Below are positions 47,581-58,531 of a stretch of 64,000 bases of DNA, piece after piece. A model generated the notes under the pieces. It had not been told where the DNA came from. It was given only the letters and a program-made list of their open reading frames with translations, and made no database searches. Origin of the DNA: Ostrinia nubilalis (taxonomy: Eukaryota > Arthropoda > Insecta > Lepidoptera > Crambidae); contig NC_087090.1 in the NCBI RefSeq assembly GCF_963855985.1, positions 17,296,501-17,360,500 on the forward strand, read 5' to 3'. A program made the translations under genes and the position numbers. Within the stretch, counting starts at the first letter, position 1. Every line of letters begins with the position of its first letter.

Positions 47581-47819
47581 TACATTTAAACTTAAAATAA
47601 ACTTTAGACTATACATAACATAAGCTAGAGATTACAATCAAGCAAGATGTATGGTGTCAAGTAGCTATATCCAAATTAAAATATGATACAAGTCAATATT
47701 GTTTGAGAAACTTTTTAAGAAGCTTTTTAATTTAAAAACAATATAAAATAATGAGGAGAGGGCCTAGAAGTTTTTTCATCAGTCTTCATCACATCTTGTG
47801 GTCAAATTAGGCTTTTACC

Positions 47820-48014
47820 TGAAAATAGAAGAGAAATAATAAATATGTGAATAGGAGGAGGTACCATAAATAAATCTTTCTACTGAAGTAATTTTATTTC
47901 AGTCAGTCACAGAAAAATATAAGAAGAAAAATTTACTGGAAATTACATAGGATTATGGTATTGCATTTGTAAATATATTTTTTATAGGAATATTAGAATG
48001 ATTTTTTACTACTA
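47820..48014 (-). other. Possible 3' UTR intron of LAMTOR5
   Basis: Donor-like GTTAGTAG begins about 13 bases after the stop codon, and TTCTATTTTCAG precedes GTAAAAGCC at 47819. Only splice-like motifs support it. Confidence 0.35.
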
Positions 48015-48026
48015 ACCGAGCATTTA

Positions 48027-48299
48027 CTAGGCTTTCTGTTTAAAGATAGCGCCTGTGATCGTCCCGTGCCTCTGGATTAAGCATTGCTTCTTGTCAGTCT
48101 CGAGGCAGACGGTGGGCGGCTTGAGGTTGGGCTGGATCTTGCAGGCCTGCTCCGAGATGGCCACGATGACGCCCGCGGAGTCCACGTGCGCCGTGCCCTT
48201 CGCCGCCAAGCACAGGCCCTGGTGATCCGCCACCAAGCAGCCGTTCACGTTTGGCGTGGACATTATCTCCTCTATCACTTTGTCGAGGTCTTTTTCCAT
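48027..48299 (-). CDS. LAMTOR5: LAMTOR5 (HBXIP), Ragulator subunit
   Basis: Intronless 90-aa ORF starting MEKDLDKVIEEIMSTPNVNG and including LVADHQGLCLAAKGTAHVDS, AGVIVAISEQACKI, CLETDKKQCLIQRHGTITGA. Human LAMTOR5 is 91 aa with the same order of motifs (GVLCTDSQGL, HAGVISVLAQQA, CLESD). It is a roadblock-fold subunit of the lysosomal Ragulator complex, which anchors Rag GTPases for mTORC1 signalling. The next 140 bases upstream are rich in TGACAG motifs and are likely the promoter. Confidence 0.93.
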   Translation of the reverse strand: MEKDLDKVIEEIMSTPNVNGCLVADHQGLCLAAKGTAHVDSAGVIVAISEQACKIQPNLKPPTVCLETDKKQCLIQRHGTITGAIFKQKA

Positions 48300-48429
48300 G
48301 GCTGCTGTCGTACTACGTCACTTTATTTAACAAAAGGAATCTCGCAGACGTTTTAAGAAACGCAGTAAATAACAAGAAATTGGTATTGTAATTAAAAAAC
48401 AAAGCCACCCATTAAATCAACAAGATTAC

Positions 48430-48482
48430 TTTTTTTACAGTGACAGCTGACAGCATTGACAGTTGACAGCTGTCACTTGAGC
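48430..48482. promoter_or_regulatory. TGACAG/CTGTCA cluster upstream of LAMTOR5
   Basis: Five or more TGACAG or CTGTCA words within about 45 bp (TGACAGCTGACAGCATTGAC, GTTGACAGCTGTCACTTGA), 130-180 bp before the start codon. The fwe promoter has a similar motif pair near 32395. Confidence 0.5.
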
Positions 48483-48777
48483 AGTGTACATTTCGTTCAA
48501 AAATTACGTGATAACGGTATGTATTAACGGTTATTTTTTGCTTTGTATGTCCTCAGTCCCATGACCATAACCATATTCTTGAAAACGAGAAGAGCAGTAG
48601 GTATAGATGACCCACGCTGAACTGTCCCGCCAAACTCAATGACAGGGGGGCGCTACCATCGTTCAACTATATGGTTTCCAACATGGCAAAAATCTGAACC
48701 AGCGATCCGGTATTGACGGTGGCGCCCCACTGTCAATGTCATCGACAGGACAGTCCAGTATTTTGGAACTATATGTA

Positions 48778-49519
48778 TAGCCTGACCAGGAACATAAAAA
48801 CCCTGGCATAGAGGCGCGTCAATTGCATTTGATAGTGCAACACTGAGTACAGTCGTACCTGTGTTAAATTAATAGGCTAACTTTATGTATCAGGATTCAG
48901 GATTACGGGCTAATTTGATATTTTCATGAATTAACGAAAAAATATTATTATAGGTAACCTGGTTTAAATAAATTAAATGAAAACATCAATCGAGCTAGTA
49001 GGATTTATTTTATTATTCATCAATAATCAAATTCAGAACTTGAATATTCAACTGCAATGTCTGCTCATGAACGCTTCAAACTCGGTACTTCTTTCCCAAT
49101 TCCATAAAATTCAACACTTAGAAAGTGACAAAAAACTTTAAAATAGGTAGTTGAAACAAACCACAGCTAATTTTCATAGTGGACTGTACTATACGATAAA
49201 CATGTCAGTCAATTTGACACCCTTGTCGGAAAAATTATTCAATGAAAATATTGTCCGAACCCTTAGTATTTCTCTTCGACAAATACTTTAACACATTGTG
49301 AACCACTTTTCTTTCACGACTATGAAAAGATTTTAGCAATTTAATTCACAAAATCAATTGCGCACATTTAAAATAAAGTTTGTTTACACTTTGACAGCAA
49401 TAGACTGACATGCAAGGTGACATGACAATGAAGTTTTCAGTTACTGTTGCCATTAAAAGAAATTAGTACCATTAGTTTTCCGCAACATGGCGAGGGTTTT
49501 TATGTTCCTGGTCAGGCTA
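48778..49519. mobile_element. 742-bp TIR element, probable TA target duplication
   Basis: Inverted ends TAGCCTGACCAGGAACATAA and inverse, about 36 bp near-perfect. No ORF. Confidence 0.82.
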
Positions 49520-49593
49520 TAAGTAGTTGAAATGTTAGCTTTCCTTAATATCATACTATTTATATTAACAAGATTATGTAGCAGGACATCTAA

Positions 49594-49739
49594 CACCTGT
49601 ATTCACAAACGATGTTTGCTTAAGTGAAACAGCAAATTGAACGCACAGCGTTGAATAGAGCTCTGTGATTGGTTCATGTGTCACCCTGTGCGTCCACGCG
49701 CACTGTGAGACCTCATTGTAATGTTTGTGAATACGGGCG
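49594..49739. mobile_element. MITE, PIF/Harbinger-like, TAA target duplication
   Basis: Sister of 294-429; TAA at 49591-49593 and 49740-49742. Confidence 0.85.
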
Positions 49740-50072
49740 TAAGCGGCTATTGACTGATAAGATCACACATAAAAAGTTCATTTAATTTACAAACATACGC
49801 AAACAGTAAACGCGGAAAACATGTGACCTTCGCGCTAGTTCTAAGTGCTTGCACACGTTGACTCGCGGGCGCGGGCGCGGGCGCGGTGACGAAATATCAA
49901 ACATATGTAGTGATTCCAAGTGTTCACGTACGAAACGCACGTGCGGTCTAACTAGCGGGCAAGCTAGCGACTGGCGCGCGCGGAGCGCTCGCGGTAATTT
50001 CAACGCGTGAAGATGTTTGTGTGTGTTCATGTCAAACTAGCGGCGGCGCGCGCGTTTCACTCACGACGTCAG

Positions 50073-51026
50073 CAGTGGTGCCAGATTAGGCGAATTATCG
50101 CCATTTAGGCTACCTCTGGGGGTCAAATGGCGACTAAAAAATGCAAACGGCTACCGGTAGCCATTTAGGCTACCTAGAAAATAAGATCGGGCTATTTAGG
50201 CTACTTCGGGATTACCTTGAAAAAATAAATCCTAACCCAGTATTTTGTAATTCAGTTAGTTTTTTAAAATGACCCCTACCCCCTTTACTACTCCATGAAA
50301 GTCCAAACTCCATATTAAATCGGTTATTCGGCTAAGTCCTGCACCCCCTTTGCTACACCCTAACCGTACATAAATAATAATGATCAAAATCTGTTTACTT
50401 TACACATTACCGGTGGGCCAGCTGGTATTCTATACAATGCCTAGGAATTACATACACCTGCCTAGGTAAAGTATTTATTGAACAATAATATTTTATACAT
50501 TGCCTACGCGCCCCAGGCATTGATTTTACACATTGACTAGGGATTGTAAAGAATTCCTAAATTATACAAATTGCCGCTAACACATACATTACGCACACAC
50601 TAACACGCAATATAAATACACGATTTAAGAAAACAACATGGCCGCAATATAGGAATTGACAGGTTTTGTGTGTGTGTGTGTGTGTGTGTAGTTGTCAGCT
50701 GATTGCCTATATTGCGGCCATGTTGATTTCTTAAATCTTGTATGTACTCGGCACAAGTCAGGTAGTGACGTCACATAAAAATGTTGCCAGAATGAGTAGG
50801 CTGACCAAACATTATCTATCTTTTTTTCATACGTCACCATGGGTAAGTTAGAAAGAGATAAACAGCTGTTTGTCATTAATGTGTCGATTTGATATGTATT
50901 TTTGTATACTTACCTCAAAATGTTAGGCGAATTAGGCTACTTCAGGAAAAAAAAAATATTAGGCGATTTAGGCTACTCGGTAGGAAAAATTAGGCGAATT
51001 GAGTTAGCTGATATCTGGCAACCCTG
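50073..51026. mobile_element. Non-autonomous hAT element nested in the Harbinger element
   Basis: Ends CAGTGGTGCCAGAT and inverse of CAGGGTTGCCAGAT; exact 8-bp duplication GACGTCAG at 50065-50072 and 51027-51034. Repeated GGCGAATT and TTTAGGCTAC motifs near both ends. Contains its own foldback (50638-50727) around a GT run. Confidence 0.92.
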
Positions 51027-51293
51027 GACGTCAGGTAAGTTCAACCAGTTTGATCTTGTCGCTAGAAACGATAGCACGTTTTTATCATGTCGTTCAATAC
51101 AGAAGAGTTTATTAGTGCTATTCAGGCTAGAACTCCTATTTGGCAAAGTAAACACAGTCATCATATGAACAGAAATGTTGTTTAGTTGATAACGATAATA
51201 TTAATTAAATTAAATAATAAAGAGGAACCTTGTTTGAATTTGATTTTGATTGAAAATTATAAATTACTTACTAAGAAAATCTTTTTTTTAAAC

Positions 51294-51584
51294 TCACCTT
51301 ATAGTTACAAATAGTCTTTCTTCGGGCTTTATACTTTTATGAAAATTTGTGTCTACTTTTGAAATATCACTCCTTATTGAATCCAGTATGTAATCAAAAC
51401 AGTTGACACTCATCCTGGTATATCCAAAAAACCTTGAAGGATGTTCTCTCAAATTACGATATAAAGTATGAAATTCACCATACCCTTCTCTTTCTTTATT
51501 AATCTCGTGCACACCAATTCTAATTTTTAGCATCTCCCACTTTAGGTATGAATTTTCGGTTAAAAATAAAAGATCGTCGTCCAT
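51294..51584 (-). pseudogene. N-terminal exon of a PIF/Harbinger transposase
   Basis: Starts MDDDLLFLTENSYLKWEMLK and includes GEFHTLYRNLREHPSRFFGY and FDYILDSIRSDI, the conserved region before the DDE nuclease core in HARBI1-like proteins. Ends at donor GTGAGT after VTIR. The nuclease core is missing from this copy. Confidence 0.88.
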
Positions 51585-51658
51585 AATTCGACCTCTGACA
51601 ATACGTCACAATCGCGCGAACGCCTGGTCGTCAATATGAACACGAGCTCGCGACGTTA

Positions 51659-51689
<31 letters not shown>

Positions 51690-51712
51690 GTGCCTACGTG
51701 AACAAGCACTAA

Positions 51713-52117
51713 AGAATACGAAGCTACAACGGGTAATGGTAAGAGGCTAAAATTACATACATAATAGTTAAGTTTATTGGTATTTATTGAGTCCCCTGTC
51801 TGGACTTCTGTAGTAAGTAACTAAAACGTCTAGCTACTGACATCTTCGTAACTTTTAATGCTTGAAGGCTTTATAGGCTTGAAGGTAATTAAGGCATTAA
51901 ATCGTTGCTTCAATAGTTATTGGATTGGATTCTCAAAAACAAACCATTATTCGATAAACAAGATTATGTAAATAGATCATTTATTTGCGAGACTTGCTAA
52001 TTTGCCCATCCGGCCGAAGAGCTAAAGATCCTCGACATTGCACACACGGTTGCCCTCAGTTGAACTAACTAGTCTCACGCAACGAGACGAGCCAGCAGCG
52101 CACGCGCAGCCGCCAAA
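51713..52117. promoter_or_regulatory. Upstream region of the 75-aa protein gene
   Basis: No transposon recognised. GC content rises close to the start codon (GAGCCAGCAGCGCACGCGCA), as at a 5' UTR. Confidence 0.4.
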
Positions 52118-52226
52118 ATGTTCCAGATCGCAGTCTGTTTAGTGGCTATACTGGTATTCCTGGCAATCCTAGAAGGGATGAGATTATGTCTGTGCAAAAA
52201 TAACGGGAAATTATCTCCTTTTGTCG
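52118..52226 (+). CDS. Small membrane protein exon 1
   Basis: Contains the complete predicted membrane helix (residues about 4-19) and a CLC motif just after it. Confidence 0.78.
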
Positions 52227-55200
52227 GTAAGTGTTTTTTTGAAATCAATATCTTTTTTTAGAGTAATGGCCGTCTGTTGTTAGCGTCGATGTTTACTTTT
52301 GTCAACTTAACAATGTGTTATTTAAATTGCTCTGCAAACTTGCAAAGTGATTTAGGTGATTGGACAAAAAAACATCTAAGTACTTAGTACGAGTTTTCCT
52401 GTTTCGGCTGTTCTTTTTTCTTATTACACACAGATAGATAAGTTGGGTTACAAATCCTATATTTTATCTTTGATGTCTAGGATCACCGGCTTTTATTTAT
52501 ACTGGATTCCTGTAAAATTTTTGGTATCAATAATGATTAATAAATGACTCGATACGTGTACCTACTCGTACATAAAACGTTTCAAGAACGTTATCTGGAA
52601 GGGATCGCTTTCTAGCGGGAAGACCGCCTCAATCTTTTTAATTCCCGATGCAAGAGGGATATTTATAATTAAGAATTTTAATAATGTTCATATTCCATAT
52701 TTTAATCTAAACCCTTTTGAATCTACATAAATGTTTTGTAAAATGTTTTATCAACTTATCTACTTAATTCATCTAAAAACATGAATGCTTTAGTAATGAT
52801 TAAACTAGAATAGAACCACAGGACAAGGCAGCCATCGTCTCTAAAGGCACACGTTACAACAATATAATCTACAGTTTAATGATACACTAGGTCCAGTAAG
52901 GTCGTTCAGAATCGTTGGATTACTGACCTAGTTGTCTTGTGATATACTTCTTCGCAAAATGAAACTTAAAAGTAGTTTGACACTGTGCCTAGATATATTT
53001 AATAGGATCGTACCTAGAAAAAGGTATTAAATTTAATATGTAATCTAGGCTTTGCAAATAGGCAAAATGGTTTTAGAAAATTTTGTATTATTATTTTCGA
53101 AATAAAAACGCTTATTTATTTACTAAGTAAGTAGGCACGTAAATATTATTATTGTACTGCTACTTACCTAAAGACGTTGTTATGACGCATTTCTAACTAG
53201 CCTAAAGCCTAAGTAACCAATCACAAAATGCCAAAATAAATATGCTAAATCTTTTAATTTTTTATGATCATCTAACGTACTCACTACGTAATCCTACTCA
53301 TACGTAAATACTCGTTCGTCCAATTTACCAGTAGCAAATTCGTTTACCAAATTCGTAAGTAGGTACTTGTGGTATAAGTAATAAAATGCCAAGTGCGGAA
53401 CTGTAAGGAGATGGAAGCGCCTATAAGTGACTGGAATAGTCACCTACCAATAGCCCAAATTAAAAAAAAATTAGGAGATATACAATATTGTTTGTAGGAT
53501 CAGTTAAGTAGGTAGGTAATTAACACTTTAGGTACCTATAAGTAGAGCTATTATGCTTAAGTAGAACTCATGAAAATTTCAAGAGCTTAATTTAAAATAA
53601 ATCGACCGAGCTTTGCTACATTTAAGAAGTCAATTTAACCAAACTCGCGTTTAAAATGTTTACTAAATACGACTACGATTTACTGAATACGATATTTATT
53701 TGTTTATTAGCAGGTTCGTCGCACAAAACGACCTAAAAAGTTAGTTTTCAGTCGGCTTGGTGATCGAGTTACATGAAATATAATGTGGATCCATAAATAT
53801 GGTGGATCTACTTTCTAGCGATACCTTTAAAAATAACATTTTTATGATTCCTATTTTTTAAGACTGTTTGTTTGGTTTTCCCTCTTTCATTAATTCTTCT
53901 GGTCCTTGCATCAAGTTAATTTTGTCAACATCAGGAAGGACTTTACAAAGTTATAGAGACTACTCTACGGGTGATATACAGCCCAGCTTAATTGCACCTG
54001 AAATTCAGAAGTTTCAGTCTCAGGCTTCAGGGAGTTTTGCAGACATTGCGTAGTTACTTCAGTTTTCAGGGAGTTTTTTAATAAAGGGCTACCTACTTAC
54101 CTACACGACTGGTAGTACATATGTTACGGTTAATGTGATAAATTGAAAATTATTAATAATAACCGGTTATTATGAATAATTACCGACAGTCGCGGTAAAA
54201 GTGATAAATTAATCACATTTAACAGTGATTATTTAATAATTCAACCTTAGTACTAACAAATTTCATAAAAGAGAACAACATCTTGTGTACGTGCTCGTGT
54301 ACAGCCAAACTTTTGAACGTTTTGATATCATATATTAATATAATTTGGCATAATGAGTTTGGAATGTTTCTTGCATAATATTACTTTTCCATGATGCCTA
54401 TAACATAATGTTTTGATTTAAAGTGAAAAATAGGTTAAGGTGCGGCGGGGGTGGCCCTTGGGCCACCCCTAAGCCGCCTATTTAGTTTTATACACACATA
54501 AATGACCTCATATTAATCACATTTACCAAATCATGCGGTAATTATTCATAATAACCGGCGATTATTCATAATTTTCACATTTATCACTTTGACCGTAACA
54601 CATATAGGGTAACGGCACCAGTGGTCAGCCAGGAACCAGTGATCAGCCTATTGCGTTGTTTATTGGCCATAAATATCGCTGTAATCAAAATAACCAAATC
54701 ACGCGCACTTAAATATAAGCTCTGTTTCCTTATTGGTTCATGCATCACGCGATAGGAGCGGCAGGGGGTCAGGGGAGAGAAGTAAACACGTTCATACAGG
54801 TGCTGTCCGCCGACAAGAGCAGAAGTGTCATGTCCGCTATATTTTTGTTTCACGTGGTGCTCTTTTGAAAGGTGAGAAATAACATATTTTAGTATGAAAT
54901 GTGATTGTGTTTTATAGATAATAACTTTATACATTACTTAGTGCATTTAATTTTATGAAATTTGATAAAAAATATTGTTTTTTTACTTAAAAATTTGAGG
55001 GGCTGACCATTGGATACTGATTTTTTATGAAAGATCCAATGGACAGCCCCCGGGGCTGATTACTGGGTTTTTCTATTTTTTTATAACAGTAAAAGCAAAA
55101 CGAGCCATTAAAACCGTTAAATTTATATTTACATATTTAGTGAGACAAGTATTTCCTAATTGTTAGAAAACCCAGTGGTCAGCCGCATTTCAAAATATTT

Positions 55201-56294
55201 TTTCAAGCGGCTGACCACTGGGTCTCAATGATCCAGTATTCAGCCACGATACTATTGAAATAATATTTTAAGTATAAATGCGAATGTTTGTGTGTAAATC
55301 TATAAGTAATACTTCATGTTAGTTAAGTTTTACCTGAAATAATGGTATAATGTGTATATCCAAAAGTTATTATTGTTCACTTTTTTTTAGCTAAAAATGC
55401 CGAATGGCAAAAACTCGTTTCTTTTTAGAGATTAGAAGTTACCTCTTACTATTGTGGTTGATTATATATTTTGGATTATAGATACATCAATAGGACATAT
55501 TATATACTAATATCGTCAATGCTTTTTAAAAGAAATATTGCTGTTTTTATGATAAGTAATAAGAAGATCCTAGAAAATAAGAAGACACAAAGAGATTGTA
55601 ATAGTATGTTTAAAATAATATTTGTATAATGTGCGATATAAATTTTTTGTGCTAAGAGAATCGTTACTATAAAAATGTGATTAATATCGTTGATTTTGAT
55701 ATAACATTGTTTATTTTGATCTCATTATTAGTTATACTTACTACAGGCTGAACACTGGGTTCAACAAGGCTGTTTATTGGTTTTTAGAGGCTGTTCACTG
55801 GGACACTGGGCCATTTTTTGTTTAAAATTAATTATATATTTTACTAAGAGAATTATTGTTTTTGAAAAACGTTGATTCGAAACTACAATAAACAATAAAT
55901 CCATACATGTTGTACGTTTTTTTATTCGACGATTGTTGTAGAAATGGCAATTGTCAAAACTTCAAAAAGCTGTTATGAGGCTGACCACTGGTGCCGTTAC
56001 CCTACCAACATGGAGCAATAAAGAATTTGAATTAGAAAAACAATCTTATTTTATCTGGCAGCAACGTTTACAGAGTATCGTGTATAATAATATGTGTGTG
56101 TGTTAACTGATAATTAGAGTTTTAATGATTTCACTATATTATTTTTTTCATCTAAATTAATTATCTTTGTTTCAGGGCCAGTAGAGAAACTGAAAAACAA
56201 AATCAGAGGTATAAAAACATTGAGAGAAGAGCATGCTGGAGCTGAAGCCAGTCCCGGTGGGAGGAAGAGTGACATTGCCACTGAAACTGTTTAA
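52118..56294 (+). CDS. Unrecognised small single-pass membrane protein, 75 aa, two exons
   Basis: Exon 1 (52118-52226) starts in a good context (CCAAAATG) and encodes MFQIAVCLVAILVFLAIL then EGMRLCLCKNNGKLSPFV; donor GTAAGTG. Exon 2 (56176-56294) follows acceptor TTTGTTTCAG and encodes VEKLKNKIRGIKTLREEHAG and ends SDIATETV. Phase 1 joins cleanly. The N-terminus is one hydrophobic helix or uncleaved signal anchor, followed by a basic cytosolic-type tail. I do not recognise the family. The intron of 3.9 kb contains two transposons. Neighbour downstream is a short-chain dehydrogenase. Confidence 0.78.
52227..54120. other. Intron of the 75-aa gene, no gene seen
   Basis: AT-rich, no element ends recognised. 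The 61-codon ORF at 53868 has no recognisable motif. Confidence 0.55.
54124..54591. mobile_element. TIR element with GTTACGGT ends
   Basis: Ends GTTACGGTTAATGTGATAAA and inverse of GTTACGGTCAAAGTGATAAA, flanked by ACATAT on both sides. Inner TAATAACCGG repeats also inverted. The next element begins about 15 bp later. Confidence 0.78.
54607..56002. mobile_element. 1.4-kb TIR element with TA duplication and repeated CTGACCACTGG motifs
   Basis: Perfect inverted ends of 24 bp beginning GGGTAACGGCACCAGTGG; TA at 54605-54606 and 56003-56004. The TIR core recurs inside the element in both orientations (about 54998, 55035, 55050, 55170, 55207, 55230, 55744, 55787). A 116-codon minus-strand ORF spans the left end without a recognisable domain. 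Confidence 0.85.
56176..56294 (+). CDS. Small membrane protein exon 2
   Basis: Lys/Arg-rich helical stretch then a short Gly/Ser tail; stop TAA at 56292-56294. Confidence 0.78.
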
Positions 56295-56333
56295 ATCTGT
56301 GTTGTGAATCTATGATACAAATAGGACATTATC

Positions 56334-56461
56334 CCCCTTACTAATAAAACGTTACACAGTTGTTGATCACTGTTTTAAAATGACATTTCCATACTAAACT
56401 GGTCTAAACTTCACTTTAAAACACTGATCAACGAGCGTGTAAGTTTTATTAGTAAGGGGGT
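56334..56461. mobile_element. MITE with CCCCCTTACTAATAAAA ends in a 3' UTR
   Basis: Inverted ends CCCCCTTACTAATAAAAC; same family as about 15298-15432 and 24488-24607. Lies 40 bp after the stop of the 75-aa gene. Confidence 0.82.
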
Positions 56462-58359
56462 AAATGTAGAGTTCGTAAACTTTTCATTCTTCTTTATATG
56501 GCTCTCGCGGATTGCGTTTAGCCACGACAGGAGTTCGTAAAGTTATAAAGGGTTGAATATAAAAAAAAGTGATTTTGTTTTCGATAAGGAAGTTACAAAA
56601 GTATCTTGCGTTTTGCATTTGGGTGCCTTTTGGCAGAAGCAGAAGTGTGTACAAGAATACCAAAGTCTATTTAATACTGCAGCAATCGTCTAAAATGTAG
56701 GTATTGAGGTCACAATAATAATGTTAGGGATACCCCAAGGTAGCATTTTCGGGCCTCTGTCTGTAGGTACTTAATACAGTATACGTCATAAATAAATAAA
56801 ACAATGTGCCAACATCCAAAACTACTAAATTACATTATTCTTTCAAAATGTATTATTCGGCTAAGAATGTCATGTATTTAGAATTAATGTTAAGTAAATC
56901 AAGTAAAGTTATTCTGTCTGTTCTATAAATATATAGAACATCTTATTTACAGATATTATAATTATAAATACAATCTTACTTGCGTCTTACTTGTTATAAT
57001 AAAAAAATACTTTTTACATTATCGGCGTTCTTATTTGTTACCCAAGTCAGTGCGCAAATATTATTCATTCATTTACACTTAAAGTAGGTACCTAGTTACC
57101 TACATGAATACCTACTTACTTAACATGTCTAATGAAAATCAGTTAGGTAAGTTGTCCAAAAACATACTTAATAGCCATTTATTCTGAAATTATAACGGCA
57201 CGGGCTGCGAATAAAAGACATCCTTGAACTTTATAACAAACCCACGATACTTTTCTTTACTAGTATTTATTTAAGGATAAGAATTAGGTATATTTTTGTT
57301 CCCGAGCAAAAATAAAACAATAATAAGATGAAGTTGTTGATTTAATATATTTTTAATAAGTAAGGGGAATGCTGTTAAGTAGTTATATTTCATTTTCGTT
57401 ATGTTAAAAAATGAACGCAAGAATATATTATAAAAAATGTGCAGTATTATCTCAATCAGAATAATTAATTTATTTGCTTTGGTACAATAATTACACTAAA
57501 ACACCACATTAACTTAACTTAAGAATGATACTCGTAAGTTAATACATAGTTTCTGAAACAAGAAACTCAATTTAAATTCGTACGACAAACAGCCAACCAA
57601 AGTCTCAACATTTAAACATTTCGAGTTAAATTAATTAACCGGTTTCAAGCCAACTCGAAACATGTTAATTATAACAAAATATTTTATTCTAAGACCTACA
57701 AGAAACAATTCAAAGACTCTTTCCGAATTCCAGAAGAGAGCAAGTACCTAGTGAGTAGAAGTGGAAGAAGCTGTAGTCATTGAAAGAATCAACCCAAGCT
57801 AAATGTCAAATTACCATCATTCATGTTGAACGTGCTACATCAACCTTCCTTAAATCTCGTTCTAATCATAATAATCTAATCATAAAGTTCGTTCACAGTA
57901 AAACTTAAAGCGCCTACTCATATTTACTGGCAACAAATCCTACAGCTAAGATGTTGCTTGTAGAAAAACAACAATTTAAATGTTTATCTTATTTATGTTA
58001 AGAAAAGTAATAATTTCACAGCTTAGGTAAGCACTAATCGTTTCATATTTTGAAAGCTTTTATATAAGAAATCTGTGAATAGTATTAGCAAGTTTGTGGT
58101 TTTTACAAGACATAATTTTACATGTAGACAGACGGTGACATAACAATTTTATGGGTCGATGTCTACTTGAACAACTTGAATGAATGTAGTGTCTGATTGC
58201 CGATCGCCTCTCCGCATTCAGTGCACGCAGCCCCGTCATGCGCATGCGACGCGTGTCGCACTCTGACCGATAAAACCGCGTTCCAATTCCAATAAAAGTG
58301 TAAACAAAGCATTATAACCGCCAGTAATTTATTCTAAAGACTGTAATAGTTTTAAAACA
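56462..58359. other. Intergenic region, no gene seen
   Basis: AT-rich. The last ~150 bp are less AT-rich and contain the likely 5' UTR and promoter of the dehydrogenase gene. Confidence 0.55.
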
Positions 58360-58531
58360 ATGGTGACAATGCTATTACTTCCAGCATTAACACTCCTAGG
58401 AGTCGTAACTTTAGTCTTCGCGCTCATCGACTCCCTCAGGAGTGTCCTGGAGCTGATCTCCTCATACCTGATGCCATACTTCTTGCCAGCAGAAGTAGAA
58501 CCGCTGACAAAGAAATTTGGACCTTGGGCTG
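58360..58531 (+). CDS. First coding exon of a 17-beta-HSD/HSDL1-type short-chain dehydrogenase
   Basis: Start context AAACAATGG. Encodes a hydrophobic N-terminal anchor (MLLLPALTLLGVVTLVFALI) and then AEVEPLTKKFGPWA, the block that in HSD17B12/HSDL1 proteins directly precedes the cofactor motif VVTG(A/S)TDGIG. Ends in phase 1 at donor GTGAGTTT. No exon with the cofactor motif was found in the remaining 5.4 kb, so the gene continues past the window. HSD17B12-like enzymes are ER-bound 3-ketoacyl-CoA or steroid reductases; HSDL1 is an inactive relative. Which one this is cannot be told from exon 1. Confidence 0.75.

Larger units (their letters stand above)
49845..51709 (-). mobile_element. PIF/Harbinger element, internally deleted, with nested hAT
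   Basis: TAA at 49842-49844 and 51710-51712. Ends GTGCTTG...CGCGGGCGCGGGCGC on both sides. Carries one transposase exon (51294-51584). Removing the nested hAT leaves about 0.9 kb, too short for a full element. Confidence 0.85.

Noticed and set aside
54584..54934. 116-codon minus ORF as a host gene
   Set aside because: It spans the end of a TA-flanked transposon and has no recognisable domain.
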